64,000 nucleotides of DNA from the NCBI GenBank assembly GCA_032622095.1, contig CP136069.1, positions 65,557,319-65,621,318 of the forward strand, read 5' to 3'. This DNA is from Siphonodentalium dalli. Taxonomy: Eukaryota; Mollusca; Scaphopoda; Gadilida; Siphonodentaliidae. The position numbers and the translations under genes were made by a program. This document shows, in pieces, positions 45,181-57,425 of the stretch; the first letter of the stretch is position 1, and every line of letters starts with the position of its first letter. The notes below the pieces were generated by a model. That model saw only the letters and a list, made by a program, of their open reading frames with translations, was not told the origin of the DNA and did not search any database.

Positions 45181-46184
45181 TAGGAGTGCTAATGCATGAT
45201 GTGAATAGATATACGTGGAGTGGCTGTATAGTCAATGAAGTGGTGTATGGGTATAACAAGAGTAGCTACATGTCATATGTGTGTTGTGTATGTATATATG
45301 GAGTGACTTTATGATCACGTGTGGAATGTACATTGGGTGGCTTTATTGTCATTAATGGGTGTATATGTATACATGTGTTGGTTGTATGAAAACGGATGGG
45401 GTGTATGGATAAATAAGGATTGTTTGTATGCTTATGGGTATAATAATTATATGTGTACATGGAACGGCTGTTATGGCAATGATTGTTGAAGTGTATATGC
45501 ATACATGTATATATGGATGGTCATTGACTCAGTGGCGAGAGTGTTGGTATATATGAAGTGTCATTGTGATCATAGGTGTATATGGTATTATGTGCATCTT
45601 TGCTGTTGGTGTATTGTCATTATGGGGTATATATGTATACATGGAGTCGCTGTATGATCATGGATCGGATGGATGAGTATACAGTGAATGGCTGAATTAC
45701 CATGCGTGAGGTGTATATGCAAGTCTGGAGTATACAAATGGCCGTGTAGTATTGGTGTATCCATTTAATGCTGCGGTGTATATGTATATATGGAATGACT
45801 ATATGGCCATGTGTGGGGTGCATTAGAAAATATTGAGTGGCTATAATGTATGTGGCAAATAGGTATGAGGTAGATACCATATGGCCAATGGTGAGGTGGT
45901 GTACATGGTACAGGTGTATCTTGAAGGGCTGTATGGCAATCAGTGAGGTGCATACTTACAACTGAAGTGTCGCTATGGTCATGATTGGGGTGTATATGTA
46001 TGTATATCTTGAGTGGCTATATGGTCATGGTGTGGTCAATGGATATACAGGGTGTATGTCTTTAGTGGCTATATGACCATTGGTTGGGCGGAGTAACCAT
46101 ACGGCCAATGGTGATGTGAATTGGTAAACAATGTTTGACTATATGACCACGAATGTGGTTATGAGTATACACCGAGTGGCTTTT
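45181..46184. repeat. ~42-bp minisatellite, left of LINE
   Basis: The same TGTATATGTATACATGGAGTG-like units as at 42.1 kb. The array is cut at 46184 by the LINE and resumes at 48773. Confidence 0.8.
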
Positions 46185-46518
46185 GTTTGTAACATATTTA
46201 TTGTGTCTACCAATATATACAGTATTGACAATTAAATGATGATGATGAGGAGGTAATGAATGATGAGGGAGTAACCACTGGGGATTGGAGCACAAGTTAT
46301 GCAACTTAGATTATAAAGCTCCTCTCCCCATATTATATCGCATATATGTATAAGTTTGTAAATAAGTTTGTAGATGGTGCCACGTTTGGTGGTCCTTATA
46401 ATTTCATGTGGGAGGGGTGGGGTAATTTATGCAACATGAGTGGTGGGAATGTATTGGTACAGGGTAAGCTGCATGTGGTGCTTGGTCGGGGCACTTGAAG
46501 ATTTGTACCAACACGGGG

Positions 46519-48720
46519 TCATGAAAACCGTTCAGATTGTGAAATGTATGATTGAACTATTTCGAAGAGTCTAGCATTACTATCATCGTCTAGATTATGA
46601 TCTCCAAAGAGAATGTTCTGGATTGAAATTATGGTAATGTTTGCACTTCTAAGGCGGTCGGCCATTGTAGATCTAATGTTATTATATTTTGGAGAGTGTA
46701 ACAAGTAATGGGACGCATCTTCTAGTGGATATCCACATGTGCATTGAGTAGTGGTTGATATATAGTTAACGTACTTGTCAAAGTTTAAGTCGCTGCAGTT
46801 ATTGCGCAAACGGCAATGTAAAAATATTGAGAGTTCTCCGGCCATTATTATAATATAAAGGAGGTTTTGGAATATTTTGCTGTTCCATATAAGACACATT
46901 CATGGCCCTTATGATGTCCTCTTTCTTAGCTTTGGTGGGAGCGACTTGTATATTCCGTTCCATTCAGTTGCCATGGTAGGGATGAAAGTATTTTCCATAT
47001 GTTTCGTTTTATATAAGTTGAGTCTATATCGCAATGGGTATCTAACAGAATATTCAATTTCATCCTGTACCGTTTGAGGTAGAAGATCGTTAACAAATGT
47101 TGGTGCTTCGTTGTTGATTACTCGTAGTCAAGTACGTGCTTTATGATATTTTCTTCTTTTTGATAAGCGTTGCCATCCAAGTTCACTTAGAATTTGATCA
47201 TCGGCCACCGAACGTGTTAACCCTGTGACTATTCTACCTGCATCAATGTGAAGACGGTCCATCTTCTTTAAAAGTTTGTCAGGGGCGTTGTCGCAGACTA
47301 CATCACCATAGTCCATCAACGGGAGAATATAAATTTTAAATATAATTTCAAGTGTTTTGTGGTTGACTTTAAACTTGAGTTTACGTAGTTGCGGTAGGGG
47401 ACTTGCGACTCTGTTACAAATCTCCGTGATATGTAAGTCCCAACTAAGATTTGATTGAATCGAGACCCCAAGATGCTTATGACTAGTGACTTGTTTTATA
47501 GGATTTTCGTCTAGTTTCAAATTTAGGTTATTGGTGTTGGTGTTGAAAACAGCAACGACTTGGTTTTGGTTGCAGTAAAGGTACTCAATCCGAACAGAGG
47601 GTCCCCATCTCAACAGATTCCAACAACAACAATCCGATCAGAGGGTCCTATATTACTATTTCTTTGGCTTTGGGGGTAAAAAATATTTGATTCGAGTCGA
47701 GGAACCCATCAAACAAAGCTCAGAGTTATTAGATATTGATTTTTGAATTTTTTTAGTTTCTCGAGATGAGTACTAATAATTGCCGTCAGTTTCGTAACCT
47801 GCGCGAGATGTGTACACCAAAACAATATTCAAACAGACAAGGATGGATAACTCTAAAATCAATTGGTAATAATAACGCAATTTTGACTGAGTTCTGGGCC
47901 AGAAAGTATTCCCGATAATGAAAAATAATAGATTTCTAAAATCGATATCTAACAAATCTGAGCTTTGATGGGTGACTTCCTCGACTCGAATCAAATATTT
48001 TTGACCCCCGAAGCCATTGAAATAGTAATTGAGAGGAGTTTTATCGGATTGAGTACCTTTAAATGTCACCAACAATGATTGTCTCGACCACTCAGACACT
48101 CTATCGATATCATCTGCTAAACTATCTGATGTGAGCTGCAGTGAAATCTGTTTCGTAAAAAGCGTGTGTCGTCCGCGTACATACGTGTGCATGAATCTAC
48201 TGTTTTTGGTTATATCATTAATATAGACAAGAAACAAAAAAGGACCCAGAATTTACCCTTGATGGACTCCTGCAGGTATCAGCTCAAAATTAGAAAAGGA
48301 ACTTCCAACAACAACTCGCTGACTACGGTTACTAAGATAATTTTCCAACCAAGCAAGTAACGGACCACTAATTCCATTCTGTTCCAGTTTGAAAATCAAC
48401 CCCGAATTCCAGACTCGCTCGAAAGCCTTTGATATATCACATAATATTGCACAAGTATTTAACTTCTCATCGAGGGCCAGGCTAAGAGAGTGATATATTT
48501 CAAGTAGTTGATAAGTTGTGCTATGGCCAGGAGTGAAACCGGATTGAAACTGGTAGATTAATTCGTTATCATAGAAATGTTTGGAGAGATATTTCAGTAC
48601 CACTTTCTCGAAAACTTTAACTCAAACAAGGTAACAGGGATATTGGTCGGTAGTTGCTAGTGGAAGTGCGATCATTCTTTTTAAAGATTGGCACCACATT
48701 CGCCCTTTTCCATATAGCAG
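46519..48720 (-). pseudogene. LINE reverse transcriptase remnant
   Basis: In reading order: NYRPISLL near 48650, QSGFTPGHSTTYQLLEIYHS and CDISKAFERVWNSGLIFKLE (48253-48603), GVHQG followed by a stop, then LVYINDI. The YADD box is present at about 48165-48175 but out of frame. WSRQSLLVTF is followed by the 489-bp MITE. VVAVFNTNT, HKHLGVSIQSNLSWDLHI and GRIVTGLTRS follow (47128-47613). The C-terminal CTCGYPLEDASHYLLHSPKY lies at 46740-46680. It is clearly dead. Confidence 0.85.
47575..48063. mobile_element. TTAA-type MITE family C, intact, inside the LINE
   Basis: 489 bp with ends TAAAGGTACTCAATCCGA and ATCGGATTGAGTACCTTTA, an inverted repeat of about 18 bp. It contains CAACAACAAC and two oppositely oriented GACTCGAATCAAATATTTTT-type cores. 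It interrupts the LINE coding sequence right after VTF. Confidence 0.85.
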
Positions 48721-48772
48721 GGAATACCCTAGATTTTAGGGATTTTTGTAACAGTATTTTAAGGGTTTGAAA

Positions 48773-49050
48773 GTGGCTGAATTGTCACGAGTGAGGTGTA
48801 TACGCAAGCCTGGAGTGTATGAATGGTCGTGTGAGCGAGGTATTGGTATAATTATACAGAACGTATGTATGGCCATTGGTGATGTGTATATGTATACTTG
48901 GAGTGACTCTATTGTTATGGGTGTGGTGTGTTTTTATATCTTGAGTGACTACATGGCCATGGGTGCATGTGGAAATTATATATACATGGAATAATTGTAT
49001 GGCCAATGGTGAGGCGATTATGTATACAAGAAGTGACCGTATGATCATGA
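48773..49050. repeat. ~42-bp minisatellite, right of LINE
   Basis: Units resume with GTGGCTGAATTGTCACGAGT and continue to about 49050. Confidence 0.75.
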
Positions 49051-49660
49051 ATGTGCTGTAGAGCTATAGTCGGATTTCTTATGTCATTTTGCATTTTTGG
49101 TTTGTTAAAAGCGATCTGAAAACGGATTATGTATGCCTAGTAGGTGTGTTTTCAGGATTGACTTGTTTCCATTCTTGAATTTTGGCGGGTCGCCTAAATC
49201 GGGGTCAACATAATTTAGAGAGCGTTTCGTATTTACAGAAATCGATAGATGGTGCCAGCTGGCGTGTGGTCATCGGTGCGATTTGAAACTTATCCAACCT
49301 ACTATATATGACCGTTACATGTATTTTTAAAAAATTTGATGTGATCGGTTCATTCTTGTTGGCTACAGTTGTGATCAAAATTTAACACTGAGCCCTGTGG
49401 AGATTCTAGTACTTTGGATAAATGGCGCCATTTTGCGTATTATGATACGCGCGTACTGATATTCCTAAAAAAAATACTAAATATGAAACACAGACGTAGT
49501 TTTAAAAAGAATGGATGTGATCAGATGATTCTTGCTAGGTACAGTTGCGATCAAAATTTAACACTTAACCCTATATGGAGAATTTCGTGTTATGCTCAAA
49601 CGTTGATTGTAATATCTCTTATTGGAAATCGTGCGCAACTATATATGTAGAGTAACACTC
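49051..49660. repeat. Two-unit degenerate repeat (~175 bp)
   Basis: ATTCTTGTTGGCTACAGTTG/GATCAAAATTTAACACT near 49352 and a close copy near 49528, each preceded by a TTTAAAAAxxxTGATGTGATC-type block. No coding evidence. Confidence 0.5.
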
Positions 49661-49881
49661 GTGTTTGACCCACTGTAGCTATCCGTGATTTAATAGATGC
49701 AATATATGATATTGTTATGACTCAAGGTACAGAAATTGGCAAAAATAAGTGTCGAATGGTTTTGTAATTTCGATAATATGCAGCATGTTGAATCAAACGA
49801 AAATAATCACAACAAGACTGTTCACGATGTGATTACATATTATATTACCATCGGAGTCTATCCCACATGCACTGAGAGAAT

Positions 49882-50074
49882 CTATGTTTTCGCAGGATTT
49901 GTGCTACTGATAAATGGACATTTTTGTGCAGCTGAGATCTTTACTATAGCGGTATAGGCTTTGCTTTCACACTTCCCACGCCAGTTACATTTGGCCAACT
50001 TCAGTACAGCGACTGAAACCCAACATTCACCATCAATATTCTGACCACAGTTAATCTCCACGCTTCGTGTATAG
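49882..50074 (-). CDS. Candidate terminal exon, secreted Cys-rich protein
   Basis: After the acceptor TTATTTTCACAG the frame (one base completes a codon) reads YTRSVEINCGQNIDGECWVS, then VAVLKLAKCNWRGKC, and ends at TAG after PAKT. Five Cys in about 45 residues and the pattern VxIxC...VxVxxLxxxKC recall C-terminal ends of cystine-knot domains, but the CxCxxC signature is not matched. No upstream exon with the fitting phase was found. Opposite-strand frames are less protein-like. Confidence 0.3.
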
Positions 50075-51032
50075 CTGTGAAAATAAAGTAAATTCGAATT
50101 TCCACTAAAGTATAGAGCTTAATGAGTAAAATAGATATAAACCATATTTGCATTTTCCTGCAAATTCCGAGTAGGTGCTTAGTAACCGTTACTAATGAGC
50201 TATCGGGGCCGGTGGCAAAGTCTCCCGATCTTATAATGATCAGTGGCATATGCAGAGCATGGCTGCATAGTTTTAGACATACGTGTGCCCAACTTTGAAC
50301 AAAACCAGCACCATGTAATTAGACACTGACTAAATTAAGGCCATACGAATTAATGATTAGTACACCATTGTGGCATTTGATTATCAACCGTTGCTAACCT
50401 TAAATAAGACATATGGTTCACTTTGACGGCCAGGTATATCTCAAATTTCACATTTGGGTATTAACTGCATCGGAAACGCAAACGTTGAATTACGACCCTA
50501 TCAGCTACAATTGCAATTTCCAGTGAATTCCCGGTAATTTCCTAGACTAAGTTTCTCGATCTTATAATGATCAATGGTCCAATGGGCACTAACATGTACA
50601 GTTTCATATCTGTGTCACCATTTGAACATAACCAATACCATCCGACTATAGACACTATCTAATTGATGGGAAAATACCACGGCCCAGAGCGTTGATCGGT
50701 TCAAAGCCATGCAAGTATATTATTGGGGTGAGAACGATCCATTAAGCCGAAGTCGATGGTTTGTTAACAACAGATGGAGTCATGATACATTATGAAGGAT
50801 GATGGAAGGGTCCCCTCAACTATGTTCTTCGACACAGCATTGTCCCCGCACTGCGTCACTTGCATCTTACTGTGTTGTACTATATATAAGACCAAGCACA
50901 TAATGCACATATATATCTTCTTATAAATAAATTATATCTTAGAAAGTGTCCAGAGATGTCTTGCCTATTTATACTGACAATTTATTTTTATTCCTGTGGC
51001 AAAGGATTTGATGGAGTGATTTGTTATGTTGA
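50075..51032. repeat. Two-unit degenerate repeat (~330 bp)
   Basis: GATCTTATAATGATCA occurs near 50227 and 50558. Each is followed by a CATATG/ACATGTA block and by AACxxxACCAxCACCAT-like and ATTAGACACT-like blocks. No coding evidence. Confidence 0.45.
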
Positions 51033-51364
51033 CTAAGGTGTTAATTTAGTATGTGAAACATGTATCACGGGGGTGTATATCGAGTGGACGGAGAAAGCGT
51101 TTTCTTTATCATCAGATGAACATAATTTAAACTCCCAATTTTGAAAAACCCGACCAGGAATTATAGAACAACCATCTATATATGCCCAGCAATATTTAGC
51201 AATACATATGGACATGATAACATTGTTAACATTTTTAAACAATACCACCCTATATCCACATGTATGGCTAAACATATCATTGGCATAGATGAGTTGTTGT
51301 AGTTGTTTACATTGATGCTGGTAGGTTTCTCCATATTTAATACTAAAACAGAATGATCCATAAG
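51033..51364 (-). CDS. Cys-rich open block next to transposon, unknown
   Basis: Open from a possible acceptor (CACCGTAG|CT) to TAG. It reads YGSFCFSIKYGETYQHQC, then SHTCGYRVVLFKNVNN, SICIAKYCWAYIDGCS and FQNWEFKLCSSDD. Eight Cys in about 75 residues look like an extracellular domain (PAN-like or cystine-knot-like spacing; neither is firm). The block ends 15 bp from the TA-flanked element at 51382. No phase-compatible donor to the 49882-50074 exon was found. Confidence 0.3.
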
Positions 51365-51381
51365 CTACGGTGGATGGTTTA

Positions 51382-52470
51382 GGACATGGAAAATTGTTTT
51401 TTTTTTATTTCGTGGCCACGAAATACTAATTCGTGGCGAATTATACCTGATTGACCTTTGCATATATCCAGATACCTTTACGGTATGGTTACGCTTGATG
51501 ATGTTTTAGAAACAATGCATACGATAGCAGAGAAGCTACTATAACCCCATTATGGCGTGTACCCGGGCTCTATGGGGATATGAACGTCCGATATAAACTA
51601 TAACCCAGAGAGAACGGGGAAACACGGGTCAGGTGGCTCCAAGACAAACTGAATATTCATTAGTTTTTACCACAAGGGATCGAATGGGAATGACATTTCA
51701 CTCGGCATATTGGCCGATTTAAGTCAAATAAGGGGTTTTGTAGGGTGGGCCCAAAAACAAACTTATAAATATTCACACCTTTCAACCATACCCGATCCAA
51801 AATGGTCGCCGCTCGGAAGGGGTCAAATAGGGTACACATTATTTCTCGGTCACTTGACCGATATAGATCAAATAAAGGGTGTTGTACGGTGGCTCGCAAA
51901 GCAAGCTAAATGTTCACACCTTCAACCCATTCGAGCGAAAATGATAACTGATCAGAGGGGTCCATATATGGTACCATGCAATCCCCCCCCCCATTTTAGG
52001 TCGAATACAGTGTGTTGTAGGGTGACCCCTGGTGAGACAAACTAAATATTCACCCGCTTTCACCATCCCCGATCCAAAATGGCCACCCCAGATAGGTTCA
52101 AATATGGCACCTATACAATTTATCGGCCCCTTAACCGTTTGATGTGGTATAATTGGTGCTGTATGGTGGCCCCAAGATATACTGATGACGTGGGTGCCCT
52201 ATGTGGCCCACCCCCAGGACGGCGGCAACTTTGGATCGGGTTGGTGAAAGGGGTGATTACTTAATATGTTTTACGGGCCATCCTACAACACCCTTTATCT
52301 CAAATCGCCGTGGCTCATGCCAATATGGTGGACAACTACAACCAGATCATCTCTATCCGCTTCCATTACAACAATGGGACTGACGATCGTATATCACAAT
52401 TAGTTATTTCGTGGCCACGAATTAGTTATTTCGTGGCCACGAATTAATAAAAAAAAATATTCCCATGTCC
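51382..52470. mobile_element. 1.1-kb TA-flanked transposon with internal tandem repeats
   Basis: The left end TAGGACATGG and right end CCATGTCCTA give inverted termini with TA on both sides. Subterminal palindromes ATTTCGTGGCCACGAAAT are present at both ends. The middle (about 51660-52300) is a degenerate tandem repeat of ~145 bp: CCCGATCCAAAATGG, TATTTCTCGGTCACTTGACC and GTTGTAxGGTGGCxC blocks. Its frames are not transposase-like, so it is non-autonomous. Confidence 0.8.
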
Positions 52471-53914
52471 TAAAAGTTTTGACTGACACTTACAGAAATA
52501 TGACTCGCAGAATTGTTAGCACACAACTCCGCTTATGCGGTACTTCGTCCTGGCAATAAACATTAATTTTGTCAACTGATGAAAAAAAAAACATCAATCA
52601 ATTTTACAACGACATCCTGAAACTTTAGTCATGATAAACATTACATTTGTAGAATAGTGGACATTATCACTGAAGCACGTGATTGTGATGTATATGATTG
52701 ATGTGAGCCACATTTTTATCAACTATTGTATCTGGTGTCCTGAATATATTTCAAGTTAATTTTTAGTTACGATAGATTACATGCAAGAGCCATGCATATA
52801 TAATAGCCAGTAAGTTCCACCACTGAACATTTGAGTAAATTGTCAAACTCTCTATTGGGTCCAACGTTAGTTTTCCAACTGTAGTACACTTCCCGCGGAG
52901 ACTTATCTGACGACACCATTCTCAACAATACATTTCAGAGTCATACTTGACATATGTGCATAATTTCAACTCGCACCATTCATGAAAAAGCTAATCGTGT
53001 TAGGTAATATCTGTATAATCAGGAAACGCTCTTTAAATGTTTTAAACCGTCCACACAATTTGTTTCCACTAAAATGTCAGACTGGAAACAAGTAGACTCT
53101 GAAATTAGACCGCCATATTTGATAATTTTGTTAATTTCAACTCGCACATCCACCAGAAAGTTAGTTATGAGGATTAATATTTGTATAATAATCAAACGCT
53201 CTTTAAATTCTTAAAACAGTCCAAAAATTATTTTTTTCCAATAAAATTTCAACTGGAAACAGGTACACTCTGACAGTAGACACGCTATTGGTAAATAAAC
53301 CGTTCGCATGTCGTTTTAGACAATCCTAAATTGCGCGACCGTTGTTTTCGACCAAAGGAATCTTATTTGTAAAATCAGCTAGGGTGGGGGTAGGGTTAGC
53401 TTTTCTGCGATATCTTTACCAAAAACCGATGTATCGAAGTTTTGTTTGTGGCATATGATCAAGATATCCTTGTAGATTGTTCGTGTTCGTCTATATGTGA
53501 TGTAGCTGATTTTAAGAATATACAATACCTTAATATTTGGGAAAGAAAATTGAAAATGCAGTCATAAATACAATTCATCTGATGATTTTATGATAAAATT
53601 CCACATTAAGATATGTAATTAAGTAACTTGTGGCAAGATCTATCCATGTTTTCCGATTTCTAAGAACAAAGAAAGCCACTTACCGAACTTGCTATGCGTA
53701 ATAGCATGTTTTTATTACCAGGTGGACGGGAAAAAATAGAGGGGTACACAAACAAAAGCCTCACATAAACCTATTTCCACTAAAATATCAAGCTGGAAAC
53801 AGGTAGATTATGAAAATAGACAGACTGGTGGTATAGAAACTGTTCTCATATCGCTTTTAACATTCCGAAAACGCGCGACCATTTTTTTCGACATAAGGAA
53901 TCCGACTTTACTAT
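52471..53914. repeat. Partly degenerate tandem repeat; otherwise no gene seen
   Basis: TTTCAACTCGCAC, AAACGCTCTTTAAAT and ACTGGAAACAxGTAxACTCTG recur near 52960-53110, 53140-53285 and 53780-53830, with spacing around 170 bp for the first two. No exon supported. Confidence 0.5.
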
Positions 53915-54240
53915 GTAACTATATGGTCGTGGGTGAGGTGTACATGTAGAAGTATAACTGGTGTGCCTGCATGGTGACTTGTGGCTATATAGTCAAGTGC
54001 GAAGTGTACGGGTATACCTAAGTATGGCTGTACGGTTAATGGGTGAGGTGTATGTGTAAAAGCGAGTGGCTACATGCCATGTATGTGGTGTTTATGTATA
54101 TATTGAGCGAGTGTATGGCCACGGATGTGTTGTACATGTGTAAATTTGGGTGGTTATCGTTTTACACAATAACCCAGGGATATGTTAATCGATATAGAGG
54201 TAATGTCAGAGAGTTCTACAGCCTGATGGTGGTTTATATG
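53915..54240. repeat. ~42-bp minisatellite remnant
   Basis: The same units and the same right flank (GATATGTTAATCxATAxAGAG, GTCAGAGAGTTCT) as the left half of the 42.1-kb array. Confidence 0.7.
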
Positions 54241-54259
54241 CACAATGGTGGAAAAAGTT

Positions 54260-55215
54260 TTCCTGACATTAGTCATTTCGATGCCAATGAGCCACAATTT
54301 TATTGGCCTGAGTAGCCTCATAATAATGCCCATTTTAGTTCAGTTTCAAAGTTCTGTCCATTTCCGCACAAAAGACATGGTCAGAATCCCAAAAGAATTT
54401 TTTGGCAAAATTCCATTCTACATTCCTTTATAATTAATTTGTCATGCCTCATAAGTAAAAAAGTGAGTCACAATTTGCTACCCTTTCGGAACACCAGAGA
54501 ATAATATTCGGGATATATTTGAAAAATCACCTTTTTAACCAAATTTGGTTGTCATTTTGCAAACGATCTTGAGCAATTTTGTCCAAAAACAGATCAGTGT
54601 CACCCATTTAAGACAGATCAAAACAATAAACCCCTTCGATACCAAAGATAGTTCCATTTTACTTGAGAAAAATGTCGTAACCTGAAAAGTTAATTTTTGC
54701 CGATTTTTATGTCAAGTTTGTGATAGAAAAATCAAATAATTCTGGTAATGTTAGTGTTTAAAATTGTAACAATTAACCAAGGTGCATCAGAAATGGTAGT
54801 ATTCAATATATATAAGACAAAATAGTAATTTTTCATCAAACACAACGTGCATGCGGTTGTATGACTCGCTGGGGCAATATTTACATTTTTTCCCATATTT
54901 TGGCTGCCATTTGAGCCATAGTGACAATTTGGGTACAATTGAGTTGGGATATTCATAAGAAATGGAATTTGTCACTTGGATTGCACAGTTCTTCCCAATT
55001 CTTAACGAAATATGATCAAAATCCCAATGGTGATTTTTGGTGAATTTTTATACCGTGTTATATAAACTGGAATCTTTAAGTGATCGGAGATGACAGGGAG
55101 CCCATGAATGGCATATTTCATTGCTCCAATGGTCAGTTAACAGGAACAATACAAAATAAAGTTATAATTCTCAAACAGTTCCAAAAAGCAGAAACTGATT
55201 TTAAAGATATTAGTG
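54260..55215. repeat. Right arm of inner inverted repeat
   Basis: Reverse-complement match to 44395-45180 (GGTGCATCAGAAAT, ATTCATAAGAAATGGAAT, CATTGCTCCAATGGTCAGTT). Its centre with the left arm is near 49.8 kb, not the centre of the gene A/B palindrome. Confidence 0.7.
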
Positions 55216-55544
55216 AAAAAACGTAAATTATTTTAATTTTGGATTAACGTAGATGAATTGAATGTGGATACAAAGGCGGACATCCATGGTATCGCTTCGA
55301 TAATCTCCAGTGTCTATATATATCCTTTAATATAGCCATGATATTTGATACACTATAGATACCCCTAAATCTCCTAGTTTCGAAATGTCAAGGTCAATTT
55401 GAAGGTCAAGGGGTCACAAAAATCCTGGAACCACATACCCAACCCTGAAAGTTTCATGCTTTAATCCAAAAGTGAACAATTTTGTGTTAAGGTACTCCAC
55501 TAACATATATATTTTGTTGTAACTCGTACGTATACGACGTCGTG
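55216..55544. other. No gene seen; AAGGTCA cluster
   Basis: Spacer upstream of gene B. AAGGTCA direct repeats lie near 55389-55420. Confidence 0.4.
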
Positions 55545-55792
55545 TTGAAGACTGTCGTGCATGACGATCTGATATCTGTTACCGACTTGTCCGCAAGATA
55601 TTCACGCGAACTGACCCGGAGCCTGCCGAATGAGAGATGCTGTCGATAAGCCTGGGGGAGATACACGCGGTGGATACGCCCGCCACCCATGCGTCTGGGC
55701 CACGTACCCGTCGGCAGTATATCAGAAGTAGCAACCACGACAGTATTACTGTACTCTCATCTACATCGTTCTGTAGTCAGCTTCATATCGGG
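55545..55792 (+). promoter_or_regulatory. Conserved 5' leader or promoter-proximal region of gene B
   Basis: Close match to 25234-25485. An upstream in-frame ATG at 55637 would add 52 residues, but the result (MLSISLGEIHAVDTP...) is not signal-like and the ATG is absent from copy A. Confidence 0.4.
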
Positions 55793-55841
55793 ATGTTCAC
55801 TAAATTTATGGGAATGCTCTCGAGATACACATGGTTTGCTG
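55793..55841 (+). CDS. Gene B exon 1 (start codon, signal peptide)
   Basis: MFTKFMGMLSRYTWFA, one residue different from gene A (W for G), then the donor G|GTAAGT. Confidence 0.8.
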
Positions 55842-55911
55842 GTAAGTATATATATTTGCTTATTATTCGAAACAAACGCTCTTTATGTTTACCATATCAA
55901 TAATTTGATTA

Positions 55912-56369
55912 AAGATGCATTATCGGAATTAACGCTCCTAAATTACTATTTCTTGGTTTCGGGAGTAAGAAATATTTTATCCGAGTCGAGGAACACACAC
56001 ATCAAAGCTAGAGTGATCAGATATCGATTTGTGAAGTTTGTTATTTCTCGAGATGTGCAATTATTTGTTGCCCAGAAACACGTCGTCAAACGGACGGTCT
56101 TCGACAAAATTGCGGATGAAGATGGATAACTCTAAAATCAAGTAGTAATACGGCCAAATTTCGTGATACTCGATAATACGGCCATATATTTCGTTGAACA
56201 AAATGTTAATAAATAACACGTTTTGGGAATTTTGATACCATAGTTGACATAGCATTATTTTGTTGCAATTAATCGATTATGATACCTAAAGCGTATTTTG
56301 AAGAAATGTTTTTATTCTTGTTGCATCTTGATGATATGGGGACCGTCTGATCGGATTGAGTACCTTTAA
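55912..56369. mobile_element. TTAA-type MITE family C in gene B intron 1
   Basis: The ends are TTAAAGATGCATTATCGGA and ATCGGATTGAGTACCTTTAA. It carries the CGAGTCGAGGAAC core and a GATATGGGGACCGTCTGATC block. There is no counterpart at this place in gene A. Confidence 0.75.
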
Positions 56370-56644
56370 ACACATATGTAAATACACGAAATAGCCATAT
56401 ACACCCATGCTAGACGGTGCAAGCTGTTTATAACAATACACCCCGAATTGGCAGTTGCACAATGGTAATAACGATGAATTAATAGAGAAATAAGTTACAC
56501 GAATGTATATGTATACATTACATTACAATTTTCACGTACAGAAGTGAGGCAATTAAAGCTCTTTATTTTACCATATCAGTAAACATCAGCACTAAGAATA
56601 ACATGGAGAAATAGATAAACTTTGTCCTTATATTAATTAAGTTA

Positions 56645-56745
56645 GGGTTCGAGCACAAGAATAGTTCTTTACCAGAATAAATCTCGTTTTCGACTCGATT
56701 GATTCTGGTAAAGAACAATTCTTGTGCTCTAACCCTTACTTAGCG
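56645..56745. repeat. Foldback, arms ~40 bp
   Basis: GTTAGGGTTCGAGCACAAGA...TTCTTTACCAGAAT pairs with ATTCTGGTAAAGAACAATTC...GTGCTCTAACCCTTAC around a ~20-bp loop. Gene B intron 1. Confidence 0.8.
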
Positions 56746-57189
56746 ATAGTTCTTCAATAATTTCTCATGTTGAAACATTGTTATGTAAACAAATCAGTTA
56801 CAGTGATTTGTCAACAAACATCACTAATCTTGTACCAAATTCAAATAGTTTTCAATGGTTTGACCTATTCCAATATTTACAGTCCAATTTTGATAAAACT
56901 TTGGTATCTTATATAGCATTAGTAATTGGAATCTTACCAGTTAATTCCACTGAAAACAATAATATTTAAACGGACATGGCTCATTCGAGCTTCCAAATTT
57001 TTTCTACGTAATTTGGAAGGATGTATAAGATAGGAGTGTTCCAAGTTATTAATCCAAATTTACAGCACATATAAATATATGTCTTTAACGGGTTTGAACG
57101 ATTTTTGGTATATATGAGTTCACAAGAGGATTTTCTGAAACGAGTTCGCAAACATAAAGAAGTTCCCTGGTTTGTACTGGTGGAATATG

Positions 57190-57425
57190 CCCTATCACAA
57201 TAACTCGCGGCTATTTTGGATCCACCAGGTCCGGTTCCGTGGTTTTACTTAACTTTCCATATATGGAAATCATGAATAATTCAAAAGCTCCATATATGTA
57301 AATGCTACTCCAAAACTTTGACCTGTAGCACTGAAACCATGGAAACGGGGCTGGGTGAATCTATATGAAATCACGGAACCGGACCTGCATGGTGAATCCA
57401 AAATGGCCACGAGTTAATGATAGGG
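57190..57425. mobile_element. Family I foldback MITE, specific to gene B
   Basis: The ends are CCCTATCACAATAACTCG and CGAGTTAATGATAGGG. The internal sequence includes ATCCACCAGGTCCGGTTCCG and its inverse. Gene A has the uninterrupted site at about 22012-22030. Confidence 0.75.

Larger units (their letters stand above)
46185..48772 (-). mobile_element. LINE (CR1/L2-like) inserted in minisatellite, split by a MITE
   Basis: On the minus strand the 3' end carries ACAATAAATATGTTAC before the minisatellite resumes. The 5' end is truncated near 48772, just before the FKKNDR...NYRPISLL block. The same minisatellite lies on both sides. Internally, 47575-48063 is a MITE C insertion. Confidence 0.85.
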
